This document shows positions 49,025-61,420 of a stretch of DNA of 64,000 nucleotides, in pieces. Location of the stretch: the NCBI GenBank assembly GCA_028023455.1, contig JAQFVV010006197.1:18473254-18537253 (forward strand), written 5' to 3'. The notes below the pieces were generated by a model that saw only the letters and a list, made by a program, of their open reading frames with translations, was not told the origin of the DNA and searched no databases. Position numbers and translations under genes: made by a program. This DNA comes from Epiperipatus broadwayi. Its lineage: Eukaryota; Onychophora; Udeonychophora; Euonychophora; Peripatidae. Position 1 is the stretch's first letter. Each line of letters starts with the position of its first letter.

Positions 49025-50396
49025 TTACATTACATGAATAAATAAATTAAATAAATAGGTTTAATGACTATCTATAAAAAGTGGTCCTCTCTATGTTTGT
49101 TTGTGAGCTATTAGTGAGAACATCCATGCATCTGTCAATCCATATACTTAAGCTGAGCTGGTAACACCTGTAAAAGTATTAAATGAGAATTTATGATATT
49201 GGGATCTTATAGTTTTATTGACACAGATAAAATATAAGAATGTCATTTTTCATTCATCCAAGTGCATGTGTTGAAAAGGATGTATCAAGTGGGTTTGAAC
49301 CAGTTACACTATGAACAAAAATGATATATCTTTATCTAGGTTTGGACAGCCTAGTGGCGCCCAGGTGAAACACATGTACATAAGTAAACTGAATAAAAGA
49401 GTTTGATTCCCTTTTCCAACTTGATAATATTTAATATTTCACTTTTGATATTTTTAAGTAGTTACAAATAGTGCCAGTGTGTGTGACTATGAATTGTCTT
49501 ATGTGTGTGGGAAGAGGAAAGGGAAGAATTCCTTGTTGAAAGAATCTATTATTGGAGATAAGTGTAATGCATTCCACTGATTTCACTATAATTTTTATTC
49601 AGTTGCTATAGCTAATATTTATTTATCTAGTGACAATGGCTAGTATATTTTATTAGTTACAATGACTTCCCAATGTCAGCAAATATTCTAAATCTTAAAT
49701 TATGCCAGTGATTATATCTGTGATTATTTTTATTTTATTTTACTTTTATCTGTTTTGAAATGAGATAATTTATTTATCTCATGATTGTAGTGACTATATC
49801 AATATTTATGATAATTGCAAATGGACTGTCATTATATTTCTTTTAATTACAAAAGGGCAGTAACTGTCATAGTATATTTTTTATAGTTACAATATATATA
49901 TTGTAACCAGTTGGATTACATACCACACACTAATATAGTATGTGTGCATAAATATATATATAAAAAAAAAAGTAGAAATAAACACAGACAATAAATTTTT
50001 GTAGACATTTTTCTACATTTACTAAATAAAAATAATAAATAAACAATTAAATAACTCTGTATTTAAAATAATATTTTATTATAAATTAAAATTTTAAAAA
50101 GTCTGAATGAATATAAATATTGTAGTATTATTATTATTCTGATTTTGAAATTTAAAAACAAGTATGGTATTTTTGAAATTTTTTAATTAATTAAACAAAA
50201 TTTCTATCTATTAGAAATCCCCTAAGTGAAAACATGCATATCACACTGACAAAAATTTCAAGCTTGTTTTCAAAAGGGATTAGAGAGATAAAAATAAAAT
50301 TCTGTTTTCAATCAAGGTGCTGTTATCACATCAAATGATTTTATAAAAAGACTGATAAAAAAATAACAGTTAGTTTTGCTTGCAGTTTTGTAAGAG

Positions 50397-50603
50397 TTGA
50401 CCAGAAGAGCCTGGTTGTACTATTTTAAGCAGTGGCCAAATGCAAAGTTTTGCTTTAATATTTTTGAAAAGCAATTAGCAGAAGCGCTAGCTGTAAAGTT
50501 AGCTAAAATATTTTGTGAAGAGTTAGTAACTGTAGCAGAAAATGGCCACAGTAAAGCTACCTGTAGAGATGGCTGGCAGAATAGCTACAATGAACTGATG
50601 TAG
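50397..50603 (+). other. 68-codon open frame, unknown
   Basis: MTRRAWLYYFKQWPNAKFCF then a helix-like FEKQLAEALAVKLAKIFCEE stretch. Alanine/leucine/lysine content and G+C are higher than in chance frames here. It lies inside the TG...CA element 49,902-52,407, so a decayed gag-like piece is possible. No family recognised. Confidence 0.25.
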
Positions 50604-52407
50604 CTTAAGGCAGGACAGTAGTTCCAGGAGCTGCTACTATTTTCCTTCACAGGAGTTTTGATTTACTTGAAGCTGGGTCACTTCTAAATCAATAGCCTGA
50701 ACAAATGAAGACAAAATAGCTTGCTGACCTGAAGCTTACCAAATCCAAGTCTAGAGAACCAACTGCTGAAGGAAGAAAGCTAACCATACCTTAATTACAT
50801 ATTTTTACCTGATGATGACCACAAACCTGGATTATATTTTTCTGATGGACCAAAAACCAAGCTCCAAGAGAAAGCTTGAAGAAATTGGTGTGCTTATCTT
50901 GCTGTTCATCTATACATGAAGGGAACCACAGATAAACACATTGCGTGTATATAGTGAGTCGTATTTTTTTAAATATTCCTTATAAAAGACATTTTAACTT
51001 GGTAACTTAAAGTAAACTTTGCTTGAGTCAAATATCTAAAAGAGAGATGATTTGCTATATATATTTTACAAAGAAATAATTTTCATATTCATTGAAAGAA
51101 GAATATATAGTTTAAATGCAAGCATAATTTTGTTTGAATTAATATCGAAAAAGCAAATCTTTTAAATTGGTCCAAAAACACTGATAATTAATATACAAAT
51201 ACTTGTCAAAAATTGACTATACTTTTTTTTTAAAAAAAAAAAAAGAGAGAGCTTATAAACTGAAACTAATTTTGAATTATATCTGTATTCTGTTTATACA
51301 CATATGTATATGTATGAAATTAATGCATATTTTCCCAAACAAATTAACAATGAAAGTATAGTATTATTGCTGTTAAGTTAAAATATGATGTAAATGTCAG
51401 TGTGTGTATACATGCATATGTAAAATTTAATCTTTTTTTTTATTTATAATTAATTGAAATGTTTTCATTGTATATTATAAAATGCACATCTGTGTACGGA
51501 TATATGTATGCGTTTATAGATACTTATTAAGAAATATTGTAAACCAATGTAATAACTTTAGTTGTGTATATAATTTTGTGTACGATTCAAAATCAGAACC
51601 CTTACCCTATAAGACCTTAAATATTTATTTTGTTTGTTAATAACAAACTTGTATTTAATTAAAATTGTATTGCATCATCTCTTGATCACATACAGTAATA
51701 GAGCTTGTGTTCTCTGAGCTAGATTTGTGCACGGGATGAATATGTAAATGGAGATGTAAATTTAGTACTTTTGGGCATCCAGAGATGATCAATCATCATC
51801 CTGGTTGGTGCATAAGATTATATTCTTTAAAGCCCATGCACTATCTTTTATTTTAGTTTAGCCTTATTAGGAGTTAAGTTTATAGTTGGCCAGTACAAGT
51901 GACCAGAGCATTGATGATGATCAGCATGTTTTTATTTCCCAGCATTATTGTTTTGATTTCTGATTATTGTGTATTTTAATGGATGGGCACTAAGCTGGTC
52001 GCATCCAAGTTATGTTTAAATAATTGCCCAAGGTGGCAAAAGCTCAATAGTTAGCCTGGTCTACAGAAGATCCATTTCCAATCCAGTCACAAGATGGACT
52101 GTTGATTTTATTCTGATTTAGTTGATATTATTGATCATTCATGATGATGAATGGTTTCATTGAGAATTATTTAGACTGATGTTTACTTTTACTTTTTGAT
52201 AATGCTAGTTGATATATGGTTAATTATGCTTGTAGTTGCTCTTCTGATCTCTCAGAGAGTTCTCATTCTCTCATTCTGTCCCTTAAATATATCTTATATA
52301 TAACTTTATAAATTTAATTTTTTTAAAATTGAATTGGGGTTAATGATGTTTTGCCATCACTCCGGATCAAACCTGTTTTTGTTACCACCCTACCCCATCC
52401 CGTTACA

Positions 52408-52641
52408 ATATATATGAGGTTTCTAAAATTAAGCTTTTCTTTTCCATTAAAAAGGAGCATTTACTTCATTTCAACATTATTTTGGTCTGGTACTTATTAA
52501 AACAAACTTGTATGTTTGTATAAAAAAAAAAAATCATATATTTAACCTATTATTTTATCTTATGTCTTTTCTTTATGGGTTTAGTCTATTACTGTGGACA
52601 TATAAGGGTGGGTTTGACATGAACTGTAAGCTACTTTTACA
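52408..52641 (-). repeat. terminal 234 bp of the gypsy 5' LTR
   Basis: Matches 37,510-37,724 closely (ggcatttacttcatttcaac, attttggtctggtacttatt, tctttatgggtttagtct, gtaagctac...ttaca). Followed by an (AT)n run, as at the other outer end. It completes the LTR split by the 6.37-kb insertion. The 71-codon frame starting at 52,508 is LTR sequence. Confidence 0.85.
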
Positions 52642-53729
52642 ATATATATATATATTAACGTACTGCTACTTAAGATGGCGGAATACGCCGAAGCTAGCTA
52701 TAGCAAAGAATTTTAATCTTTAATTTTATACAGGCATTTTTAAAAATTTTGTAGTTTTTATTCTAGTGAATATTGTTATTATATTTATATTATTTGATAT
52801 TATATATATATTATTTAATGTAGAAATTACCCATCCAAAAGCATTAATATGAATGAAATGAAATTCTCCAGATGCATTGAACAACATATAAATAATTTAT
52901 TTAATTTATAAATCAATTAATAAAATGTATGAAATGAAAGAAGTATCTCACCACTAAGATAAACAAAACAAACTATACATGATATAGCATTAAGTGAAAA
53001 AGACTTCAAATAATGTCCTGAGTTTCATGTATCCATGCAAGACAAAAGAGAGGGAAAGTGCTGGCATCATTTAGTAAAGCTTTATGCATATTCAATTAAG
53101 AGATCTGAAGAATAAGCTAATCAAAAAAACATATAGATTCCTTCTATATAGTACCCAAAATCAATAGTGATGTGAGATTAGGCATTATCCCACCAAAATG
53201 ATCTCAGAGTTATCATTCAGAAATAGCAACACAATGGCTGCAAAAAGTTAAGCTACATATTATCAAGCCTATCTGCTTATGTCATTCATTCATTCCACTT
53301 GACCAAACCTATTTTTACAGTTTGTGTAGATATATTTTGGTTTTGTGATATAAATATTGTAATTCTACTATTTGTAACAAAACATCTTACCTTTTAAATC
53401 AGATGAAACAATTCTTTTACTAATAAATAATTTTAATAATTATTATTTTCAACTTTTATTATTGTTTTTATCAGCAATTGAAATAATTATTTATTTCTAG
53501 TTTCTATGACTTTTACAAAAACACAAGGAAGAATATTTGATGAATTTTCTCAAAATGGCAGTGTTTTAGAAATACTTAAAATAAAGAATACCATCATTAA
53601 AAGATCTGACTTCTGTCAAATGAAATTATAGGTTAAAAATTTTCTAATTTGTACTTTTTATATTTTTTTGAATGCGTGAATACTTTTAAAAATCAATAAT
53701 CAAAGCAAAAAATATATATAATATATTGG
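52642..53729. other. AT-rich sequence, nothing identified
   Basis: No domain, RNA gene or repeat recognised; possibly the 5' side of the following LINE fragment. Confidence 0.4.
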
Positions 53730-54064
53730 GAATAACAAGAAATTGAAAGCAAAAAAATTGGGTGAGAAAACAACAGCAATTATTGATATCATTAAAAAAA
53801 TTAAAAGACTGAAATGGAACTGGACAAACCGCTAGAAGACATAATAATAGTCAAACAATTGAAGTCTTAAACTGCATCCTAAGAAATTGTAAAAAAAAAT
53901 TTTAAAAATCATATGTGAAGTGGATGGATGAAAAAAGAAAGTTTGTTGATATGATGTGCAGAAGAGAAATTGTGGATCAGATTGGAAAGACTTTCATCTT
54001 GCAGCAAATCAATAATGGGTAAAAAAAGATGATAATCTAACAAAAATTACTTCAAGCATAAAAG
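53730..54064 (+). pseudogene. LINE 3' coding end, sense (RTE-like)
   Basis: The plus strand gives KTTAIIDIIKKIKRLKWNWT, then NR and a run matching the GHIAR...RW block after frame changes (RR.NNSQTIEVLNCILRNC-like). Next come a .VKWMDE-like segment and CRREIVDQIGKTFILQQ. This is the TDI..KI.KLKW.WAGHIAR / R.W..A tail of RTE-type polyproteins. Decayed, and truncated by the palindromic element that follows. Confidence 0.6.
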
Positions 54065-55042
54065 CGATTAAGCCAATGCACATGCACTTTAAAGATAAAT
54101 TATAAATGAATACTCAATTTTTCCAGACACGAGATATAGTATTTTAGAAAGAATAGAATGAATCTTTCGACCCAAACGTTTATGTATGGGCAAATCTTAA
54201 GTATGTGGAAATAAGAATGTGAAGGTATTACACGATCACTTTAAATTATATTTGTTATGTTTGAACGAATGACACTTGTGAAATCTTTACAATTTACAAA
54301 CCATCATTCTTTAATTGAAATTAAACATATATAATGAGATATTATTTTATATAGCGCTATGTTTTTTATGTAATAGTAATATTAGCGATTAAGCCAATGC
54401 ACATGCGCTTTAAAGATAAATTATAAATGAATACTCAATTTTTCGAGACACGAGATATAGTATTTTAGAAAGAATGGAATGAATCCACCCATTCTTTCGA
54501 CCCAAAAAACGTTTATGTATTGGCAAATCTTAAGTATGTGGAAATAAGAACGTGAAGGTGTTACATGATCACTTTAAATTACATTTGTTATGTTTGAACG
54601 AATGACACCTGTGAAATCTTTACAATTTACAACCCGTCATTCTTTAGTTGAAATTGAACATATATAATGAGATATTATTTTATATAGCGCTATGTTTTTT
54701 ATGTAATAGTAATATGTTTAATTTCAACTAAAGAATGACGCTTCGTAAATTGTAAAGATTTCACAAGTGTCATTCGTTCAAACATAACAAATGTAATTTA
54801 AAGTGATCGTGTAACACCTTCACGCTCTTATTTCCACATACTTAAGATTTGCCCATACATAAACATTTGGGTCGAAAGAATGGGTGGATTCATTCCATTC
54901 TTTCTAAAATACTATATCTCGTGTCTGGAAAAATTGAGTATTCATTTATAATTTATCTTTAAAGCGCATGTGCATTGGCTTAATCGCTAATATTACTATT
55001 ACATAAAAAACATAGCGCTATATAAAATAATATCTCATTATT
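54065..55042. mobile_element. three-unit palindromic element, family P, 11-bp target duplication
   Basis: aagcataaaag flanks it at 54,054-54,064 and 55,043-55,053. Unit 1 (54,065-54,383) and unit 2 (54,384-54,713) are direct repeats (gcgattaagccaatgcacatg...). Unit 3 (54,714-55,042) is inverted. The tail atatagcgctatg...ttatgtaatagtaatat joins units 1 and 2 and ends unit 3. Internal blocks (gagatatagtatt, gcaaatct.aagta, cactttaaatta, gaatga) are shared in order with the copies at 13.5 and 40.2 kb, so it is a diverged subfamily. Confidence 0.8.
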
Positions 55043-55053
55043 TAAGCATAAAA

Positions 55054-55766
55054 GTAAAATGAAATGGGTTACACTGTGAATGATAATAATATATATGCTA
55101 TATAAAAACAATTATAATAGTTGATCACAAAGACCATATTCACAATTGGATTGTTTTTTTTTATTAAAAGATAAATCCATAAAAATTATGAATGAAAGTA
55201 ACATAATGTGATATAATGACTCATTGTGATTTGGTATAGTTGTCTTTATATTTGTAAGTTATAAGAAGAAGCTTTTTTACTTGCTTGAAATTATGTAGAT
55301 ATAACATTACACTTGTAATAACCTCAGTTTTGTACTTTGTTGATATATATCAAGGGCAAATTATGAAAGGTGCTTACAGTTATAACAAAACTGAAATCAC
55401 TAAATTATATATTTACTAGTGTTAGATTTACATGACTAAACAAGCAAGCTCACTGTGATTCAAAACCTGAGAGTACTTTTCAATTTCAGAATATTAACTT
55501 GATACTATTGAGGACTATTAGATACATAAGACATCAAGGCCAAAAGCTAAATCTAATCTGAAAATATGAATACAGTAACACTATCATCTGGGATTTACTA
55601 ATTATTCAAATTTACAATAAATGATTTAAAATAGAGTAAAGAGAACTATTACTTCAAGCAATAAAACCCTTCATAAACCAGTAATTAATTAGCCTGGTGC
55701 CTTGCAGATGCTGGTGAGCTATTTGCCTTACAGTAAACTATATAAAACTTTTTTATTTTACTTTAT
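55054..55766. other. AT-rich sequence, nothing identified
   Basis: No open frame of note and no recognised repeat. Confidence 0.45.
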
Positions 55767-55995
55767 ATATTATTAATAATCAATTCACCCCAATTGAAAT
55801 AAACAACTAATATTAAATAATTATTTAATTCTAACTGGTTTTTAGTCCAATATTAGGACTTTTTCAAGACATAACTTTTACATAATCACATGATCATTAC
55901 ATCTACTATTATTCCATCTACCAGTTAGAATAAAATAATTATTTAATATTAGTTGTTCATTTCAAATGAATTGAATTGATTATTAATAGTAATTA
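55767..55995. mobile_element. foldback element, ~75-bp arms
   Basis: attaataatcaattcaccc...aacaactaatattaaataattatttaattctaactgg (55,770-55,840) faces ccagttagaataaaataattatttaatattagttgtt...gattattaatagt (55,920-55,993). The centre has a second small hairpin, agtccaatattaggact. A MITE-like element without coding sequence. Confidence 0.75.
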
Positions 55996-58600
55996 TGGAA
56001 ACAACATTATGGACAAATGCAGTATAATACTTAATATATTTGATCATTGTAAGGATACTTTATATATGCACATAAAGTATGTCTTCATAAAGTAATGGTT
56101 AATCTATCTGCCTGCTATGACCAGGATTTGAAGCAAAATCCATAAATGAACTTGAAAATTTTTTTAGACATTTGAAAATTTCCAAGTAAACGATAATATA
56201 ATTCTGAATTGTTAAAAATCATATAAAAATATATATAACAAATTTCAAATAATATAACTTACTTTCATGTCCTTCATGAAAAATTCAATACTTATTTTAT
56301 CATTCTTTTGCACTGTAACAAGTTTTTTTAATTCTAAAAATTGTTAAAAAAAAATAATCCAATGAATCAGTTTTGATACCTAAAATTAAATTTAAAAATA
56401 ATTTATCTTCTGTTCTATTCTAAACTTTTTACATACATATATCATATTTGTTCATAGATTATAAGTAATGAAACTAAATTTAGAAGTGAACATTTTTTAA
56501 GTATTGTACATGGGGTAGCATATTATAGAAAGAACTCAAAAAGGAGCTTATCCATTTTATTAATATTTATAAATAAAAAGACCATTATATCTTAATGGAT
56601 AACAAAATATTGCTTTTAAATATACAATAAATAAAAGTAAGTTGTTAGTAATCACATGAATTTTTGTTGTCATTATAATGATTGAAATGTCTTTGACAAA
56701 AGTATTGATATCAAATAATTTTAATAAGGAACAGAATACATATTCATAAAATTATATATCAATTGAAGCAAATTTTACATAAATGTAGCCAATTAAAATA
56801 AAACTTTAGAAGACAGGATATCAATAAGTTATCAATTTCAATAGATTTTATAGCTTATTATATATTAATCTAATGTGTTTATAATATGCCTTGGTACAGT
56901 ATTGTTCTTATTAGTTGCTTTCATACATTCTTCAATTTACATCTATTTCAAGTTTCTTTTAAAAATTTTGTATTCCTTAAAACATAACTGATTATTTAAA
57001 GCAAAGATGATGCTTGCAAATGAAAAAAAAAATCAAACATCAAAATTTGGAATATATAAAACAGACATGCATTGATAACAAAAACAAGATTTAAGAATAT
57101 CACAAATTTGAAGATAAGATTTATAGACAAATAAATTAACAAAATTACAATGCACTAAATAAAATAACATACATGCTCTAAAGTACCTAAATAAATGTAA
57201 AAAATAAGTCAAACATTTCAATTTATTTAAATATGCTATACAAAAAATGTGTATCATATATGAAATTTCTTTTTCTCACTTAATCAGAAAAATAGGATGT
57301 AAATTATCTATGGTTAGATATGACTATATATATATTTCTGCCTACATTATATCAAAATTATACATACCAATGTTTGTTTATATATCAAGTAGATTAATTG
57401 AATACAACATATTTCATTTACAAATGTTAAAATATTTAATTTTATAAATATATTATTATCTAATAAAGGATGCTTAAATGCTCTTATTCATAATAATATA
57501 AGATGCAGTACCTCTGTAATGTATTAATTATACAATATTATCATTAAATTTGTTTAGTTAGAATTTTATTATTAAACATTTTCTTTTACAGTATATATGT
57601 CTATAAATAAATGCTGCCTAAAGGGTAAAGAAACTCCTTTATCCTACTTATATACACATGCTCACACACTTATTTTAAAAATATGACTACTTAAAGTTAC
57701 ATTTATAACATAAATTATCACATAACCAAATATACATACAAATTTATTTCCAATATCAAATAGATACTACAAAAAAAAAAATTATCTCGGAAATTTTAAA
57801 AGAAAGTGAGCAGGTAAATTTTGATGTTCATTTCATACATTTCTATTACTGAAGCTGTTATTAAGATTCATCATAAAGATAGAACAACAACATGGTAGAC
57901 AATCAACATTATATCAAATACTGAAAGATTATTTAGCTGAAATTAATGAAAGATGTAGAAAAAAAAATTAAAATTTCTATCCAAGAAGTTTTCTCATTCC
58001 AATGAAAAATAGAAGGCACTTTAGAAATGATGGGGGAAGGCACCATAACTAAATCTGGATATACAATATAAATATTTTCATTTGTAGCAAAAATCTATTC
58101 ATTATGAATTCTTTTTTCAAAAAAAAAAAAAATTCAGAGAAAATACACATGAACACATCCAAATACTCAGTAGAGTTGTATTATAGTTTAACTAAAAAAA
58201 AAAAAACTATTTTATAATTGAGTGGACTAATAAGATGTATGATATGTTAATTATAAAATTAGAAAAAAAAACCCCCAATAAACAGATAATATTAATAAAT
58301 GGTATCCTTAATCTCAGAAATACTCCAGACAATTTAAACAAAAAATGTTGAAAATGATCCAAGAATATCAATAAAAAAAATAATAGATTTATTAATACAG
58401 ATGAACCACAAAAATAAAAAAGCAATGATTTACCAGAAGATTTACTGCTAAGTTGTGTGAAAGAAAGAATATAGAAATATTTAATAATGACTCATTTATA
58501 AAAATTTAATATCTGGAATTCTTGTACAATATAAAAATAAAAAAGAGTTAATAATGATATTAAAAATATAATTGTGAAATGATAAAATAAAGCTATAAAA
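55996..58600. other. AT-rich sequence, probably including a LINE 5' part
   Basis: From about 57.78 kb the strand becomes purine-rich with lysine-like codons, as upstream of LINE reverse transcriptase. No motif is firm. Frames near 57.0-57.4 kb are chance. Confidence 0.35.
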
Positions 58601-58619
58601 AAAGAATAAGTCACAAAGA

Positions 58620-59580
58620 CATAAAATGTCATTTTCATCAAAGAAGTAAAGATAGCAACAATACTAAAGGCAGAGATACTATCATAAAATATAATGAAAA
58701 ATTCTACAAAGAACTATATAATAATAAATAATAAAATAAAGTAATGGATCTTGTTATAATTACATTTTTTGAAATACAAAGAATTATGAACAAAGATTTA
58801 GATCACAATTAGCATGCATGGAAAATGAAAGAGCTTCTTCAAAAAAAAAAAATGTAATGCAAGTGGATGAAAAAATATAAAAATTTAATGAAATTATGCA
58901 CAAATGTTTAAATGATAAAAATATACTAGATTATTGCAATATTGATATTAATATTTAAGAAAGATGAAAAAAAAACCCAAGATATTAAAAATAAAATGTC
59001 TACCAATCTTCAATCAGATCTATAGAAGATTTTACTAAAATATTGTAAACTATCTAAAGAGAACAATAGAAGCAACTTAACACATCAAAATGAATTCAAT
59101 AAGATTCTATAAGCATATACAAAATCTAAATTTTATAAGAGAAGCAGTGTTTGTAAATAACAATCCACAGCTGCTTGAGAGATTACAAGACTATTAGATG
59201 AAAAAAAGGAACATATGACTAAAAATAAATAGATAAAGGACTAAAATAATTTTCAATGATTTTTCAAAAAAAAAAATAAATAACAGTTGACAGTAATGAA
59301 TTAAAAATAACACCTGTAAATATTGTATTTTGATCAAATTATTAAAACAAATAGAACTTTAATGAATAAAATTAATCATAAAATTCAATTAATCATAAAA
59401 TTGACCTTGGATGAAATGCTTATATAAGAAATAACATTGAAAGGAAATATATCTATGCATTGAATGATGAAGATTTTTAATATATAAGTTTTACCAGTGC
59501 TTATGTATGGGTCTGAGATTTGAACACTTAATAGAAAAGCACTTCAAAGATAGCAAACGACACAAAAAATTAATTTTGTA
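58620..59580 (+). pseudogene. LINE reverse transcriptase relic, sense (RTE-like)
   Basis: Ordered plus-strand blocks: IIKYNEKFYKELYNN (58.68 kb), KLCTNV.MIKIY (58.90 kb), IFKKDEKKTQDIKNKMSTNL (the FKKGDK.D..NYRPISLL block), IYRRFY.NIVNYLKRTIEAT-like (59.0 kb). Near 59.49 kb VLPVLMYGSEI, a stop, then TLNRKALQR and QTTQ. The YADD region is missing or unreadable. Same family style as the relics at 24-25.8, 53.7 and 60.9 kb. Many stops; inactive. Confidence 0.65.
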
Positions 59581-60879
59581 AAAGAAATTTAATATTGTTT
59601 ACAACAAAAATTTAAATGAAACAAAAACTATTCATACATTTGTTTATAATTATAAATGATAATCTACCAATAAATTAGCATCATTTAAATCTTTAATACT
59701 TCAAATATATCAATTCAATCCTAATTAATCTTAGAAAAAAAAAAATTTCATTGAAATAATTTGATTAAAATATATAAACACAGACTGCACATAAAAAACA
59801 TCCATATTTTAATATTTTATATATACATAGTTAGTTACCATATTTAAAGACGATTCATAAAAACAAGTACAATATAAATATATTATGTTTTTAAAGGATA
59901 CTAATAAAAAATTTATTCCAGTTATGGCTAGATTCAAACAATCCTAGAGGCAAAACTCGCTTGCAAACTAATCGTAGAAATAAATAAACCTAAATAAATA
60001 CAGACATAATCATAAAAATTATGAAATTTTATTTATATAACATTTGAAACTTAAATGTTTGTAATATACTTCTAAACTTATATGATCATATATGCCATTA
60101 GAAACTAATTATTTTATAAACATTAGAAATTAAAACCTTAACATTTATATAAATTCTAAAAAATATAAAAGAAACCATTTTCAATCAAATTTTTCATGAT
60201 ATAATTATAGACTAACTCTTATAATACATGAAGAAATAGATACCAAATCTTCTGCCATTAAATAAATTAGATCATTTTTATTATACTCAGAAATGCATAT
60301 AATAACAAATATTATTGCTATTTCGTAAAGTAGATTAAAAATTACTTTACAGTTATATTTTTATTAATTATACTAATAATTTAATAAGCTGATAAATAAA
60401 TTACAACTTATTAAATATTTAATGCCGTTTATATAATTCCATTTTTATTTTCTGAATAGATTGGTACCGATATAAAAAAAAAAGTGGATGTTATTTGCAA
60501 ATTTATTAAAATTCTTTGGAAATCTGATTTGCAAATTATCATAATATTTTTAGACAATTTTCCTCGAATAGCTTTTTATTAAATTTTTATTAACATGATC
60601 AATTTAATATTTACAAACAAAAATAAAAAAAAAAAAACACTAAAAAAATAAGACTATTTTTCTCTTTAAATTTAAAAAACTGAATGTGATAAGCTTTAAA
60701 ATTCTTGGGATTAAAATAAAATTAAATCTTGCTCTGGATACTAACTTGATTTAAAAGAATATTCATTATAACTAGCTTGATGTTCAATGTATTCTAAAAA
60801 AAGATTTTCTATTTCCACACATAAGGCTATTGTGCTTTTAATCTTTAGCATGCATAACAGTTTTAATTTGTCATAATAT
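59581..60879. other. AT-rich sequence, nothing identified
   Basis: Chance short frames only; separates two LINE relics. Confidence 0.4.
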
Positions 60880-61420
60880 ATAAAAAATGTTAAGGAAATG
60901 CTACAAATGTTAGTAAGAAAGTAGGACTAAAGACAAATGCTAAAAGACTAAAATAATAATAAATGGCTTTTCAAAAAATAATAATAATAATAATAATGGT
61001 AATATTAATACTTATAAGATTATTAATAACAATGGAAAAATAAATGGATGAAATTAAGCATAGACTTAAACTTATATGAAATTCCTCTATAAGAAATATT
61101 GCTAAATAAAAATGTCTATGTGATTGAAAAACAAAATGTTTTAATAATTATGTTTTTCCAATATTTATTTATAGATTTGAGATTTCAATATTTAATAAAA
61201 GAGCAACATAAAGACTTCTCCATATATAATAAAGAATGAGCTAGGCATGTTGCTATAAAAGATGACCTCAGATTAACAATTAAGTCTTAATCTGGATACC
61301 AAGAGATTGTAAAAACTTATAAAAAGATTTCCTGTGAAATATAAGGATGAATCAAGAAAGTTCATTTAAGTGGAACAGAAAAAAAAGCTATATCTAAGTG
61401 AGATCCTCATCTTATACTTG
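60880..61420 (+). pseudogene. LINE 3' coding end, sense (RTE-like)
   Basis: The plus strand gives SKKVGLKTNAKRLK (KVGLK.N..KTK block, 60.91 kb). It then gives, near 61.23 kb, ARHVAIKDDLRLTIKS, a stop, GYQEIVKTYKKISCEI and KKV. This is a decayed form of WAGHIAR..D.RWT..V..W.PR..KR..GRP..RW.DEI. An (ATA)n run at 60,978-61,000 interrupts it. Probably a separate, internally deleted copy, not continuous with 58.6-59.6 kb. Confidence 0.6.

Larger units (their letters stand above)
46039..52407. mobile_element. 6.37-kb TG...CA insertion in the gypsy 5' LTR
   Basis: The left junction is acATATAT|TGTAAGATTAG and the right junction is CCCGTTACA|ATATATgaggtttc. The intact LTR at 37.50 kb reads straight through (gtatgtatatgagatttc), so this is an insertion with a 6-bp ATATAT duplication. 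An internal junction GTTACA-(AT)5-TGTAACC at 49,886-49,907 suggests two abutting elements: 46,039-49,891 (3.85 kb) and 49,902-52,407 (2.5 kb). No gag or pol recognised. Termini fit LTRs. Confidence 0.65.
35355..52641 (-). mobile_element. Ty3/gypsy LTR retrotransposon with nested insertions
   Basis: A minus-strand element: 5' LTR at the right, 3' LTR at the left, internal region 37,725-42,491. Pol relics run in the order RT, RNase H, integrase, the gypsy order. The LTRs begin TG and end CA, and both outer flanks are ATATAT runs. Insertions are a palindrome at 40,234-41,085 (in RT), Merlin at 44,240-45,627 (in the 5' LTR) and a 6.37-kb segment at 46,039-52,407 (also in the 5' LTR). With the LTR inserts removed, the LTRs are 2,370 and about 2,379 bp. 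The gag region is only ~0.85 kb and decayed, so a deletion is likely. Inactive. Confidence 0.85.
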
